Below, in pieces: positions 23,888 to 35,010 of a DNA stretch of 64,000 bases; positions within the stretch are counted from its first letter, which is position 1, and each line of letters begins with the position of its first letter. Below the pieces are notes generated by a model. The model saw nothing but the letters and a program-made list of their open reading frames with translations, did no database searches and was not told the DNA's origin. Both the position numbers and the translations under genes were made by a program. The DNA lies in contig JAGYXB010000463.1 of the NCBI GenBank assembly GCA_022495005.1, forward strand, positions 1,550,001 through 1,614,000, in the 5' to 3' direction. Origin of the DNA: Rhyacophila brunnea. Lineage: Eukaryota > Arthropoda > Insecta > Trichoptera > Rhyacophilidae.

Positions 23888-25102
23888 CAGTGACGAGGGG
23901 TGGAGTAGGCTGTTAGGTAAGATCCTACTTAGTGCACACTAAACTTTTTCAGTAAAAACTATTTGTTTTCATTCAACCACAGAACAGATACCTAATAAAT
24001 ATAATACCGATAGGCTATGTTCAATACGCCACATGTTGATGCAGGGTTTTGATTGTGTGAGTGTCCTACGAAAATGAAACAAGCATTATGCACGTGCAAT
24101 AGTGTGTGTAATAAGCCAATATTAAATGAGCGTAAATGCATAAACCGAGAGTAGTTTTCAGTATTCGACGTATAACGTATTCTTGACACGTTTTAAAATT
24201 TATTCAATATTATTCCATACTCGAGATCGGTTGCCTGCATCTGCTTACTCGTTAGGTATTTCAGTTTCAATTATTTGTGAGTTCCCTGCATTCAACTATG
24301 ACTAGGTAGGTAGAAGGTGTTTGTTAGTTTTTGAATTGCAATGAAATCCTGCCAAATCCAAGCCATAAGTAGTAGAACAGTAGATAATAGTCAAAAAATA
24401 TTCGTTTATCTATAAAATATCTAAAAGTATACCTAGGTACCTACCAATAAAAACTGACCAATGCCATCTGCAATATGTTGGACCTACCTACCTATTTTTA
24501 ATTCAACGTAAACAAATAATCGGATCGCCCATAGCATATCTACTTAAACTATTATGGTTTGGTTTAGGCAGGGTTCAATTACCTCCTAGGTACCTATTTT
24601 AATAACTACGCAGCACCTTCTGCAAATTGTGTTTTAAAATTAGGTAGAGGTCTTTCGTTCTACAGGGACACTGTTGTACGCTAAAAACGATTTGCAGTTG
24701 TGTTGGTGTTCTTTGGTAGTATTGACACAGGGTGTGCATGAAGAATTACGGAAAAATAAGCATATTTTTATGACTTATTGTTTTAATAAAATATGGAATA
24801 AAAATGCGTACATTAGAACGTAGGTACCTGTAGGTATATTATTTACTTATACTGATAGTTACAATTCAATGAAAACATCGTGTATTATTATTTATTTAGT
24901 TGGGATTGGGAATATACAATGTTTTGGAATTTATGAATTAGCCTTAACGATATCATTATCGTTATTTAACAGATTAGTTATAAATGTATAGAGAACTAAA
25001 CAAAACCCAATGCTTACGGGCCGCACCTAAGTATGATTAACAAAGTTTAGTGTGCACAATTTATGTTCAATCTTAACAGCCTACCTCCACCCCTCGCCAC
25101 CG
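23888..25102. mobile_element. hAT-like MITE family B copy 2, interrupted by a family C insertion
   Basis: Left end CAGTGACGAGGGGTGGAG and right end CTCCACCCCTCGCCACCG are inverted and match family B ends at 53.4 kb. The interior shares TGCACACTAAACTTT with its inverse TTAGTGTGCA. A family C element is nested at 23978-24288. The outer 8-mers (GTAGGTGG, GTAGCTAA) match only in part, so ends are approximate. Confidence 0.65.
23970..24296 (+). mobile_element. hAT-like MITE family C copy 1, perfect 8-bp TSD
   Basis: Element 23978-24288 (311 bp) with ends CACAGAAC and GTTCCCTG, short imperfect inverted repeats, flanked by CATTCAAC on both sides. Other copies are at 39908, 50326, 51673 and, inverted, 47518. 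Non-coding; the minus-strand frame 23992-24189 is chance. Confidence 0.88.
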
Positions 25103-25110
25103 GTAGCTAA

Positions 25111-25784
25111 GTAGGTAGGTACACACCTACCGGCAGGAGCGGATTGGTAGCATGTCACCGGCCAAGGAAATTTTCTAACAACAAAGTTTTCGCGATCACT
25201 GGATATTGAGTGGCTCGGATGGCATTAGAAATGTAATAAACACGAGGCGACAAGGCGCGATTATTTCCTATAATCTCATTCAACAGTTTCAATTGCAGAA
25301 CCTTATTCGAATCTGTCCGTAGGTAGGTCATATCTATATAGGTACCTAGATGTTAATAATTTGCTGTAAGCAATGTAGAGCTATAAAAAATACTTTCAGG
25401 GCTCCTACTGGAATTTCGCCTGCCATCTACGTAGGTAGGTACTACCAAGCTTTACCTTACCTATCTCTATAAAATCATAAATTTAGTAGATTATGTTGAT
25501 TTAATACTTATTTACGTTTATAAGTATAATTTTAGTAAGTAGGTACCTAAGTATAGAAACTATTCTCTATTCTTTCTCCAACGACGGCGCTAACCACATA
25601 CCTAGGTATGGTAGAGTGGTGTCAGGTTCTTGTGGCAGTGCAGGCGACTCATTTAGGTGTTGGTATCGTTACTTTAAAATGACACTAACACCGTTGCAAA
25701 CTGATTTCGCCGTGGCCGCATTGACAGAAGAATCTGTCCTTCCTCTATCTAATACAAATAATACCTATTAGTTATACGATTATA
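25111..25784. other. no gene seen
   Basis: AT-rich with several GTAGGTAGGTAC clusters. No coding similarity recognised. Confidence 0.4.
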
Positions 25785-25830
25785 GAACCAATAATTAATT
25801 AGGTTTAATTAATTATTATTAATTACTAGT
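25785..25830. promoter_or_regulatory. cluster of TAATTA homeodomain-type sites in en intron 1
   Basis: Several overlapping TAATTA/TTAATTA motifs lie within about 45 bp, some 460 bp inside the intron from the donor. TAATTA is the core bound by Antennapedia/Engrailed-class homeodomains, and Drosophila en intron 1 is known to hold homeodomain-responsive regulatory DNA. In so AT-rich a window this may be compositional. Confidence 0.25.
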
Positions 25831-25839
25831 TGGAAGAGC

Positions 25840-26160
25840 TGATTGAAACGAGTTGGAAGAGGTGATTAAACAACAAACAATCATAAGATACTGTAAGTCC
25901 CAAATACTACGATGGGCGGAACATGTGGAGCGAATGCCTGAAGTTAGTGCGCCAAGGATCATGACGAAGTGGCTACTCCAACGAAGAGACCCAGAGGCCG
26001 ACCAAGAAGGAGATGGGCTGACGTCGTAGAAGAGGACTGGTTTCATATAGGAAGACCCGGTAACTGGAGAAGTGTGGCGAGAGACAGGCGTGAGTGGAGA
26101 GCGGTTGCGGAGGAGGCCAAATCCCACCCCGGGATGTAGCGCCGTGGAAGAAGAAGAAGA
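25840..26160 (+). pseudogene. non-LTR retrotransposon 3' end, antisense to engrailed
   Basis: The plus strand encodes ILRWAEHVERMPE, then in a shifted frame RPRGRPRRRWADVVEEDW, then WRSVARDRREWRAVAEEA and KSHPGM before a stop. This is the conserved C-terminal tail of RTE/CR1-type reverse transcriptases. An (AAG)n-like tail at 26147-26160 marks the 3' end. Frame breaks make it non-functional. It stops about 125 bp from the engrailed splice donor. Confidence 0.85.
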
Positions 26161-26281
26161 ATTAATTAGGTACTTAGGTAGGTAGTTACCTATAGTAGTT
26201 AAGGGTGTCGCTAGTCCTTCGCGCTATAATTTCAGATTCCTTATACTACAACGGTTAGTCAAAAGTAATAAATCAAATAAA

Positions 26282-26290
26282 ACTCACCAG
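26282..26290 (-). other. en: splice donor ending engrailed exon 1
   Basis: On the minus strand the sequence reads CTG|GTGAGT, a near-consensus 5' splice site that interrupts the glycine codon of RPSSG (phase 1). The last exon base is 26288 and the intron starts at 26287. Drosophila en and inv are both spliced at this part of the protein. In inv and many arthropod orthologues a 6-bp microexon encoding RS follows. Whether such a microexon exists here cannot be seen. Confidence 0.9.
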
Positions 26291-27380
26291 AACTGGGTCT
26301 GTCGCTGTATCTGGTGCAGTAAACCCACGCCGGCCACTGCTGCCCCTTGCCCTGGTCCCCATTCGAGGAGTCGCCAGCCTTCGAAGATGTCCCGTCGTCA
26401 GATCCGGCAGCTATCGATGAAGACGCCGTCGAGATAGAAGAGTTTGCTGAGCCAGGCCTGCAAGATTCTTCGACGCTCGTCGTAGCAGCGTGAAAACTGG
26501 CGAAATTCTTCGGCCTTTCGATTTGGGAGTGATTAGAGCTGGCTCTTCCGGGATCCGCGAAGCCGTTAGAGGTGTGCTTCGAAGGAATTGGTTTAACTAC
26601 TCCAATTTGTGACACAGCATGATGTAATCCGCCTAACGGTAGCCTGGCGTTTCGTATTTCCATACTTTTCTTACTGCTTAAAGTTCTTCCATTAATATTA
26701 TAATCGTTTTGTGTTTTAATTTGAATATTTCTAACGTCATGAGACTGCTTCGCCAGCTCGTAAGGCTTGTATAAAATACTCTGGATAGGTCCACCTGCTT
26801 TTGGACCTTCGATTTTATTGGTACTCTTCCTGATAGCGTTCAAGCCGAATTCAGGTCGAAGAATATTGGAAATTGAGAACTGCAAATTAGTATTATGGTC
26901 TTCAGTGTCAATTCCGTTGATTTGTTGAGGATGATTTGCTATATGATGAGGTGGCGAAAAATTCTGATGGTGCACCAGCAATGGTCTCGCATCGAAAGCT
27001 GCTCCGACGAAAGACCTCAGCGGCGAATTTCCATTCATGATAACGTACGGGTTCAAATACGGATTGTAAATAACATTCTGATGATTTCTGTTCGGCAAAT
27101 AACTGCTTTCGTCAATTTCGTTGGATGTCATGTTTACTGGAAGTGTAACAATCCCTTGGGTCTTCACATAAGCCATGTTTGACGATATCATTCTATCGCT
27201 CGGAGACTTTGTCCTGTCGTATTTTGAGGTGATGGTGCTGCAGGTGTAAGGCTTCAGAGCTCGTTCGTTGGGGTTTGGGCTTGGAGAGCTAGTCGGGCTT
27301 GAGTGGTTTGTTGGAGATCCATTCGCCATCGGGCCAGGACTGTTCGCTTGGTTTGGGCTGCAACGGTCTTCAAATGCCAT
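26288..27380 (-). CDS. en: engrailed homeobox protein, first coding exon (N-terminal 364 codons plus one base)
   Basis: Engrailed is a nuclear homeodomain transcription factor that represses targets and defines posterior compartments and segment boundaries in insects. The exon opens with MAFEDRCSP, very close to the Drosophila Engrailed start. EH1, the Groucho-binding repression motif, is at residues 168-179 ([12 protein letters not shown]). An AVSQIG block is at about 247-260, a serine-rich stretch at 300-345, and EH2, the Extradenticle-contact motif [17 protein letters not shown], at 349-365. The ATG (27378-27380) has an in-frame TGA two codons upstream and a purine at -3 (AAAG before ATG), so the start is firm. 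The open frame runs on for eight codons into the intron, but a G|GTGAGT donor lies inside the conserved RPSSG glycine codon, where en-class genes are spliced. The homeodomain (EH4) and EH5 are not in this exon. Invected is the alternative paralogue; MAFEDRCSP and AVSQIG favour engrailed. Confidence 0.95.
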
Positions 27381-28910
27381 CTTTCACGAATTTACTTTAA
27401 ATTTTATAATGTTCATACAGGTATCTAATCTACCAACGTCAAAATTTAAGTTAAGTAGGTACTTATGTGTATTTAATTGAATTTTTTGACACCACACAAT
27501 TCAGTCATTAGCACAGAAAACATGTAAGTTTGTTTGTTTCATAAATATTGAAAAATCAATAAATTGCTTAGGCACAAATTCACTGCCCTATTAAAAAACG
27601 CTTACCTATATAGGTATCAGTAGGTACCCAGCACTTAACTAGCGTAGGTAGGTAACTAATCTATCAGTCAATAAGTTCAAATTCAAATATAGAATCCCTA
27701 TTTTGAATATTATGTTGGTAAAAAAACACAGTCTTAATTTATCGTTCTTTTGATTGTTTTCACACACGAAAATGTCAGAATTTTAACAACTTAAATACAA
27801 AAGCATCAGCGGCATAAGGTAAGCTCGTACGAAACGCGTGATTAATTGTCTGAAAGTCGTAAATAAACAATTCACGTGAACACAATCTGTCATTTCTATC
27901 AAACTGTCATTACAAAAAAGCCACCATAAAGAATATTATGACCGGTCGATTAAAAAACAATCAAACGTGGACTAACCTGCGCCTAATGTTCTTCCAATAG
28001 TTAAAACGTTAACGATTACCGTCCACTTTTAACTGTCTTCAACTTTAATTGCACATTTTATGGGTTATTTTTCACAATCACAAAAATGTCACACGCAATC
28101 AATGATGGGACAATCGATTTTCATTGTTCATAGTTATTTACACAGTCTATTGTCGATATTTTGCCGGAATCATTGCACAGAGTCAATATATATTTTACAC
28201 AATTCACTTTTTTTTAAGTCAGAGTTTATTAAAACATACGAAAACGTGTTTTTATAGACATTTTCGCGAGCGGAAAAAGTCTGACCGTGTGCATTTGAAC
28301 GCGTTCCAACTGACATTGCACACCGATCCGAAGTTAGCCAATAAAAACAATAGCAATGATAAACATGTATTGAAAATCACACACGATCGTAATAATAATA
28401 TTAGCACAATGCACGCAAGAATGTGTGTGTACCGGGTCGACGATGTTTTAAATTGAAGTGTGTCCTGCAGTAATGGACAGGACAGGACGACTTCGTCTCG
28501 CTACATGACAAGAAATAGACCTGGTATAACTATATTAACCGCTTGACAGCTCCTTCGCTCCAACACAAGCACACCCAGCAGTGTGTGTGTGCTGAAGACA
28601 CGCCTAAATTTATTCCATCTCATTATGAAAACGCAGCCTTTCAAAAACCGAACTTACGAACATCTGCTGTCTCTTTCGTTTTCTGTGTGTTAAAGCTGGA
28701 AAGACAAAGTTTTTATTGGTTGTTCAGGGCGGAGCGCGGAGTTTTAAATATGACATTACTTTTGGAGGGAAATCGACTTAATAAGAGTGGGCATGTCATT
28801 TCTTTTTTTTCAGTTCCTTCATGGCTGTTGACTGCTACATTATTGCGTTATGACATAATTATTGTAAAATCTTTATCGTGTATAGATTAAAATCAGCTTT
28901 TAATATAAGT
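27381..28910 (-). promoter_or_regulatory. en: engrailed 5' leader and proximal upstream region
   Basis: This is the sequence directly upstream of the en start codon. From about 27660 to 28910 it contains no recognisable transposon and no TAGGTACCTA repeat, unlike almost every other kilobase here. It is more balanced in base composition and has CpG-containing stretches around 28260-28310 and 28430-28500, with a GGACAGGACAGGAC direct repeat at 28477-28490. Open frames at 28124-28456 and 28543-28890 on the plus strand have no recognisable similarity and are probably chance. The transcription start cannot be fixed from sequence alone. Confidence 0.5.
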
Positions 28911-30285
28911 ATCTCAATACAACAGCTGTACCTACTTACCTACCTTATGAATATAAATATTTAAATACGTACCTACCTATTGACTAATTATAATGGGTAG
29001 ATTGGTAGGTACCTATATTCTAACATACCTTCTCAATCAAGAAATATATTAAGGCCATGCATTAGTTGAGGCACGGTCTAAAAAGATCGTCGCTAGGCGA
29101 TGCGCGGATTGCGGGTGGCGGGTGAAAATGACGCCTGAAAACGAAATATTAATTGTCATATAAATCCAACATACGTCCATTTTATGTTCTGTTTATTGTT
29201 CTATTAGTAACAATAATAATATATTCATTGACATGTTTTCTTTTTAAAGTAAATGGGTAACGTTTTAGTCATCTTTACACGATTTTAGAATTAATTGACC
29301 CGTCGCCATCACGCAGCAAAGTGACGTGTTCCTGGGTCAACATTCTCTCAGTGAATGGCAGCGAGTCCAAAATTTCGTCGCGCGTACAGTTGAAAATTAT
29401 TTGGCGTTTCACTGATGCGTCACCTTAATAAGCGACTAGTAGGTAAGATAGGTTTTTGGCGCAAATCCAGTGACAGTTTATTAAGAAGCGATGATGCTTC
29501 AGACCATAACTGGTTTCGATGTAGAGATTAAACCAATTGACTTATTTGTGAGTAAGGCACCTAGGTAGGTACCTATTTACCTAAGTATTTTTTTTTAAAA
29601 AGCTGGTTTTCTTGCATTAAATTTCTTTAGGTTACCTACCTAAACACATTGACGTCCAAAAGCATCATTATTATACCTCCCTACCTATTTGTTCATATTT
29701 TAAATAATAGCTTTGAGGCCCTCTTGTGAATTCTTTTTAATAAGCAGGTAGGTCTCTTTAGATTTTGAAAAACATGCATCAATTTACTATATTGCTTTGT
29801 AAGAAGACTGAAATGCACACCTCATGGAGGACCGCCACTGGTTTCAAGGTTATAATAAATTATTGGAACAATACAATTTATTAATTATTATTGTACTTAC
29901 TGGGGTTTACGGTATAGAACTTATTTGAGTAGGTAGGTATATAGGTATAATGCAAGCAATTAGCTTTAAAAAACTATTAAAACAATAATTTAACTATGAT
30001 TATGCAAATAGGTCAAATTTAATTAAATATTGTTACAATAAGTTATTGTCGACTTACCTGCCTACTTAGTTAAGTACATTTTTACAATATGCTTTCTCTC
30101 ATTAGGCGCCCCTCCGAATATGTCTTGTTACGTTCGAAATTTATCGAGCCTCACAGTAGGTAATATGGTAGCCTGGTAGGTGTCTTCATAACCTATGATA
30201 CGAATAGATAATAGGTACCTACTGTCAAGGCCAACTATAGTCAGGCCGTGACATGAAACTGTAAACTTTGATAGTGGTACCTGCT
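28911..30285. other. no gene seen; upstream flank of engrailed
   Basis: TAGGTACCTA repeats resume at 28930. A GC-richer stretch lies at 29075-29145 and another at 29290-29410 (CCGTCGCCATCACGCAGC), which may be regulatory. No coding similarity recognised. Confidence 0.4.
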
Positions 30286-30415
30286 AGTTATTGCTCATAC
30301 TTAATTTATTGCGAACAGTTTACTGCATTGCATTAGAGATTAAAAAATAATCAATAACTACCACTACTATCGTAATTCGCAATTCAGTGCCATGTGTTGA
30401 ATATACCTAGTCAGC
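30285..30415 (+). repeat. interspersed repeat P, copy 2
   Basis: Matches 15555-15680, sharing CTTAATTTATTGCGA, GCATTGCATT and CGTAATTCGCAATTCAGT. Non-coding. Confidence 0.65.
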
Positions 30416-30425
30416 TTGGGTCAGT

Positions 30426-31355
30426 GCATTTCACCAGTCCTAACCTAACCTAACTATTAATAGATAATTAATATTCCATTTTTTTTTCTAAATACTTAGA
30501 CGTAGATAAGTGGGATAACCTACCTACCTAGTAAACAATCATTTTTTTTAAACAGGCAACTAAATTAGTCAAGCTTTCGAACAAGCAACAATTCGGTGTC
30601 AATGGCATACATACGCTGTGGTCTCTCTATAGACACTCCTTGATTAACGATATTATTTCGGTTTTGTACCTACCTACCACTTATTTGGCTAATTTTCCGC
30701 AGCTATTTCCTGATTCTGACTTAGATAAATACCTACCTACCTACATACCTTAGATATTTAAACCTATGCATGGTTAAGCGATTCCAAAGGAAAAAAAGTA
30801 GATACCTATTATAAATTTTTAATTGGTTCTCAAAATCGTATTTTGTATAATTCATTCGGCATTATAAACCTACTGTGAAAAAAGCACGCCATAATTCAAT
30901 AAACATTATTTCACAAACGTCTCGCCTCAAACGTAATTGATTAAAACATAAAAAAAAATATCAGAGCTCATACTCCCCTGTCTTTCGCACGGTCGCTTGG
31001 CGCGTTCTGTTTCCGGAATCGCGCGTCAATTGTGCGAGACGAAAGTGTGGAATTATATCCATCTCTCTCGCTCTGAGCAAATAAGCAATTTGTATATGCT
31101 CGTTTCCGAATGAGCGTATGTGCCGAAAGGTTTTGTTGCACGACCCCAGTCCTTAAGTAAGTCAGTTAATAATGGACCAATACAGCTGCCTATCGGTTTT
31201 TATTGAAACATTAAATTGAATGATAATTTTATTACTAATTTTGCCAAAATATTTTAAGTACACAGGTAATATTAGGTAAGTAGGTAGGTACTTAACCAAT
31301 AAATTGACTTGATCATATCTATTCTTAATTTTCTTGTTAAGCAAAATGATGGTAG
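30426..31355. other. no gene seen
   Basis: AT-rich with TAGGTACC clusters; a GC-richer stretch at 30970-31130 (CGCACGGTCGCTTGGCGCG region) lacks repeat signatures and could be regulatory. Confidence 0.4.
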
Positions 31356-32252
31356 GTATGTCACAGTGGCGTGCGGTATCTTTTGAGATCGGGCATGCTC
31401 TTAAAAAGCATGCTTAATTAATTTCAATTAATTGAAATTACGAGTGGTATTTTGAGATAGATGGCATTTTATGTCATATCGGATATTCCAATTTTGAATT
31501 AGGTAGGTAGATAGGTACATCTTTCCTATTGACTACCAGATTACAAATTTTCAAACAAATTGATGTAAGTATTGACGATGTCGCTGAAAGTATCTTAACA
31601 ACCAATGACGTCCCTAGACAGAAGGCAAGACAAAATGCCACCTCATTCTTTATACAGTATTTTTTATCATCCTTCCATGACTCCAATATCTAAAAAATGT
31701 GTTGTATTGATACATTACTATCAAAATATAGATTATAATTATTCGCAAATATGCTCGTGTCATTTATCATTTATCATATTTATTACTTACATCATAGGGC
31801 AACGGAAGTAAACTAGACACCGCGAACCCAATAAAAAATACAGTCCTATTAAACCTTTTATCTTAATTAATACATTATGTTTTCAACTAGTGCTGAATTT
31901 TTAATGGAAAGGTATTTTCGTTATTACTTTTTAATATTTAGGTAGCTATTTCTTCTCGATTTTCCGCCCTTCGACTAACTGCTGCCCCCAAGCGACGCTC
32001 AATCTGCCTACCCCCACGGGACATCACTGTTTTCGGTAATTGCACAGCATGACCCACACAACAGTAGATACATTTTGCTCTCATTGTGAGCAGTCCCAGG
32101 CATTCGGTATAGCGGTAGGTACCTATATCATTGAATTTATTTATTGGTTATGTGGATATTTATACCTACTACTATGAATATCTGGTATTAATTAAAATTA
32201 AAGCATGCGCCGCATCCACAGCATATATGGACCACACGCCACTGGTATGTCG
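31356..32252. mobile_element. hAT-like MITE family H with 7/8 TSD
   Basis: Element 31364-32244 (881 bp). Ends CAGTGGCGTGCGG and CCACACGCCACTG are inverted repeats. Target duplications GTATGTCA and GTATGTCG. Open frames inside (31474-31686 minus, 31605-31811 plus) show no domain. Confidence 0.82.
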
Positions 32253-32622
32253 GTACCTACCGATTTTGAGTATCAGTGATAGAGGTATGTACCTACTTAT
32301 AGTTAGATATAAGTACATTTTTCTTTGTAAATAAATAGTGTTAGCAAACATACTTATACCTACCCACGGGCCCGAATATATTATACCTAGTGGCAGCACA
32401 GATTTATTATGATGCAGATGACGCATCAATTTGTCAAAAGATTTAAAAGAGGGCCTCGAAACCGGTCAAACAATTATTCATTTATATCAAGCTTGAAAAA
32501 TATGCGTAGGTACCTACTTAGGTACCTACATTGAGTATAGAATATTCCCAAAGGATAACAAAATCCCTGCGTAAGATCAAAAGGGCCTAGGTATAATAAT
32601 ATAAACACTCGAACAAATAAGT

Positions 32623-33026
32623 ACCTAGGGCATGGCCCCCACATCCTGAAGCGGGCCCCCTATCTATCGCTAAAGATAAAGGCAGTGTGACGCTCTACAG
32701 TAGCGTTTTCCAAATGGTGTAGGTACGCGGTAGAATTAATGTGTATAGGTATTTAGTGTTTTTTGTATAGGTATTTGAATAATTCATCTATTTAAATTAT
32801 GGAAATGTCGAGTATCGAGGCACAATTAAAAATTGTATCGTACAACCACATAATTTTAAATAATACTAATATTGAAGATAAATTGCGCCGCAGGCGACTT
32901 TTTTTTGCTATTCGAGAGAATTTGTGATGTGTGTTTAAATCACTTATCTGGTCGATTCGCCACGCCGTTCGCCCTTCCTGATCCAGGGCTCCCAGGCTAG
33001 AGCCCTGTCAACCCCATGACCTAGGT
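32623..33026 (-). mobile_element. GC-rich hAT-like MITE family D copy 1, 7/8 TSD
   Basis: Element 32631-33018 (388 bp), inverted relative to the other D copies. Left end CATGGCCCCCACA; right end ends in CCCCATG. Flanks ACCTAGGG and ACCTAGGT. The conserved interior includes AAGGCAGTGTGACGCTCTAC and CCAGGCTAGAGCCCTG. Confidence 0.85.
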
Positions 33027-33122
33027 AGGTACCTACCTAATTGTCCACAGATAAAATTATTCAATCACCAACAGGTAGGTAGGTACCTACCTACATAGGT
33101 GCTATACCTACCTATAGGTACT
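33023..33122. repeat. TAGGTACCTA palindromic cluster
   Basis: Two palindromes (TAGGTAGGTACCTACCTA at about 33023-33040 and AGGTAGGTAGGTACCTACCT at about 33074-33093) and a further CTATACCTACCTATAGGTAC. Confidence 0.85.
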
Positions 33123-33153
33123 CAAATGGAATAGTAGAAAACTTAAATCCATT

Positions 33154-33365
33154 AAGCCGCGTTGACACGGTCCAAGTACACTTGGACCGAGTGCCATCCA
33201 AGGCACTCGTATGAGACATCTTCATACTATTTATTCCTATCTAAGCTACTTGGACCGCGTCCTACTCATCCAAGTTAGCTTGGATACTGGATAGGAATAA
33301 TTAGTATGAAGCTGTCACTTGGATGGCACTCGATCCAAGTGTACTTGGACCGGTCAACGCGGCTT
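33154..33365. mobile_element. foldback MITE, 212-bp long hairpin
   Basis: The two halves are inverted copies: AAGCCGCGTTGAC with GTCAACGCGGCTT at the tips, then GGTCCAAGTACACTTGGA with TCCAAGTGTACTTGGACC, then ATTCCTAT/ATAGGAAT toward the centre. CCAAG/CTTGG blocks are repeated internally, so each arm is itself partly palindromic. Non-coding. Confidence 0.85.
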
Positions 33366-33399
33366 TAGCATTAGAATATAAATTTAATATACCTACTTA

Positions 33400-33575
33400 G
33401 AATGGTTGATTATTATTTAACTTCATCTTTTTTTAATAGGTAGGTAGGTAGGTCACCATCTGTAAATTGTAGTCTTTGTTCAATAAAAATAAATATGTAG
33501 ATATGACTAACAAAGTTTAATGTGCACTATGTATAACTGATCTTAATAGCCTACCTCCACCGTTCGCTATTTTAC
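33400..33575. mobile_element. hAT-like MITE family B, end fragment
   Basis: Shares CAAAGTTTAATGTGCACTAT and GCCTACCTCCACC with the right end of the copy at 53994. The terminal CACTG is eroded (GTTCGCTATT) and the left end is absent. Confidence 0.6.
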
Positions 33576-33580
33576 CTACC

Positions 33581-35005
33581 TAGATACCTATATTGTAGGT
33601 AATGGAAAGCATTGGAGCTCAGCCGGATAAGGGACATTAAATCTTAGGCGAATAATTGTTTTCTATTTTATAGGTAGGCACCTATCTAATAAGTAATAGG
33701 TACCTGGGTACCGTTCACAAAGAATAAATCACGGTAATCTGAAAAAAAATCGAAGGAAAGCTGAAAAACGTTTCTACGCTGATTTTGGGATCATACAATT
33801 TGATCGGAAAAGCTGATTAGTGATTAGGAAGATCGGAGAAATTTTAGAAAGAAAGAGCAAAAAAAGCACTTGACTTTTTAGATTCAGCTTTTTTTTGATT
33901 TGACGATTTTTTGTAAAAACATTGTGCTTTTCATGATTTTTGCGGAGTCCAATTTATAGTTAGGTGCCTACCTACGCTACCGCCCATATGCCAACCCATA
34001 TAGGTATGTAGGTAATGCGATCTAGGAAATTAATGAAAAAAAAAATTTCATCTTAAAAATTTGTGCCTTCGTATGGGATAAACTTAAATAAGCGTGTTAA
34101 AGAATAGGTACATATAGGTAATATTTACGTCTAAAATCTATACCTATCATAATAAGTAGGTACCTACTTATACTTACATTAAAGTTTGTTACACAAGCGA
34201 AACGCTCATTCAATATTGGTTATATATTAACTATTTGGAGACACACGGTAGGGTTTATATTTTTTGCGTTTATGGGCGACTACCATTAGGTAAGTCATAA
34301 ACCAAAACTGTATTCAAAGTCTTGGTCTATGACCTCCTTGTAAGTAGGTACCTATCTCATTTGAAACCTACATAAAGCATTACTACCCACGCAGGTAGGT
34401 ATCAGTAGTCAGTGTATCGTATATCCAAAACTTTCATGAACCTGCTGACGTAATCTTTGACGTCCCATTCTTACAATAAAATTTAACGTAAAAACAAATG
34501 ATTGACATCAAACGAGCAGTGACGCTTTCATTAGGTAAATAGATAGGTATGTAACCACCTTCCATTGTAACTATCTACCTGATACGCATATACATACTAC
34601 ATACCTATAGGTATAAGTATGGAGGATTCATAGATATGCAAGTAAGTACATTTTAACTTAGCGTAGGTATAAACTATAAGTAAATAAATAGATACTTTTA
34701 AATACATATTATAAGTATATCTATAGGTATAGATACTAACTTACTTATTGAGCCGACAGATCGGAATTTCATCTAGTGATATTAAACTTAATGGTAAGTT
34801 AACACTTTCAGTGTCGAAGAGCATGAAGAAATAATTATGAAATTTAATTTAGAGAGAAATCGTTAATAATTGAGAAATGTCTGTGAGTTAACGTAAAACA
34901 AAAGAACAAAAGACCTTTCCTATCACAATCGAAGATAGTATTGCATTATTTTAACGGACTAATGTTTATAAGTAGGTAGGTACTTTGATTCAAAGCTACA
35001 AAAGT
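33581..35005. other. no gene seen
   Basis: AT-rich with many isolated TAGGTACCTA units. No coding similarity recognised. Confidence 0.4.
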
Positions 35006-35010
35006 TGTCA

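Larger units (their letters stand above)
1..26287 (-). other. en: probable engrailed intron 1, open to the left edge
   Basis: From the donor at 26287 down to the window edge I found no frame resembling the homeodomain (WFQNKRAK block) or EH5. Intron 1 therefore seems to exceed 26 kb. It is filled with the transposons itemised separately, simple TAGGTACCTA repeats and a few GC-richer islands. I searched by eye, so a short exon lacking an ATG could have been missed. Confidence 0.6.

Noticed and set aside
26259..26287. Reading the exon through to the stop at 26259 as the protein end
   Set aside because: The extra eight codons after RPSSG begin with a strong GTGAGT donor, and Engrailed proteins must continue to the homeodomain.
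26288..27380. invected rather than engrailed
   Set aside because: The N-terminal MAFEDRCSP and the AVSQIG block correspond to Engrailed; I saw no Invected-specific block. The RS microexon test could not be made.
28124..28890. Plus-strand frames of 110 and 115 codons upstream of engrailed
   Set aside because: They lie divergent from en within the promoter region, show no domain and begin at arbitrary ATGs.
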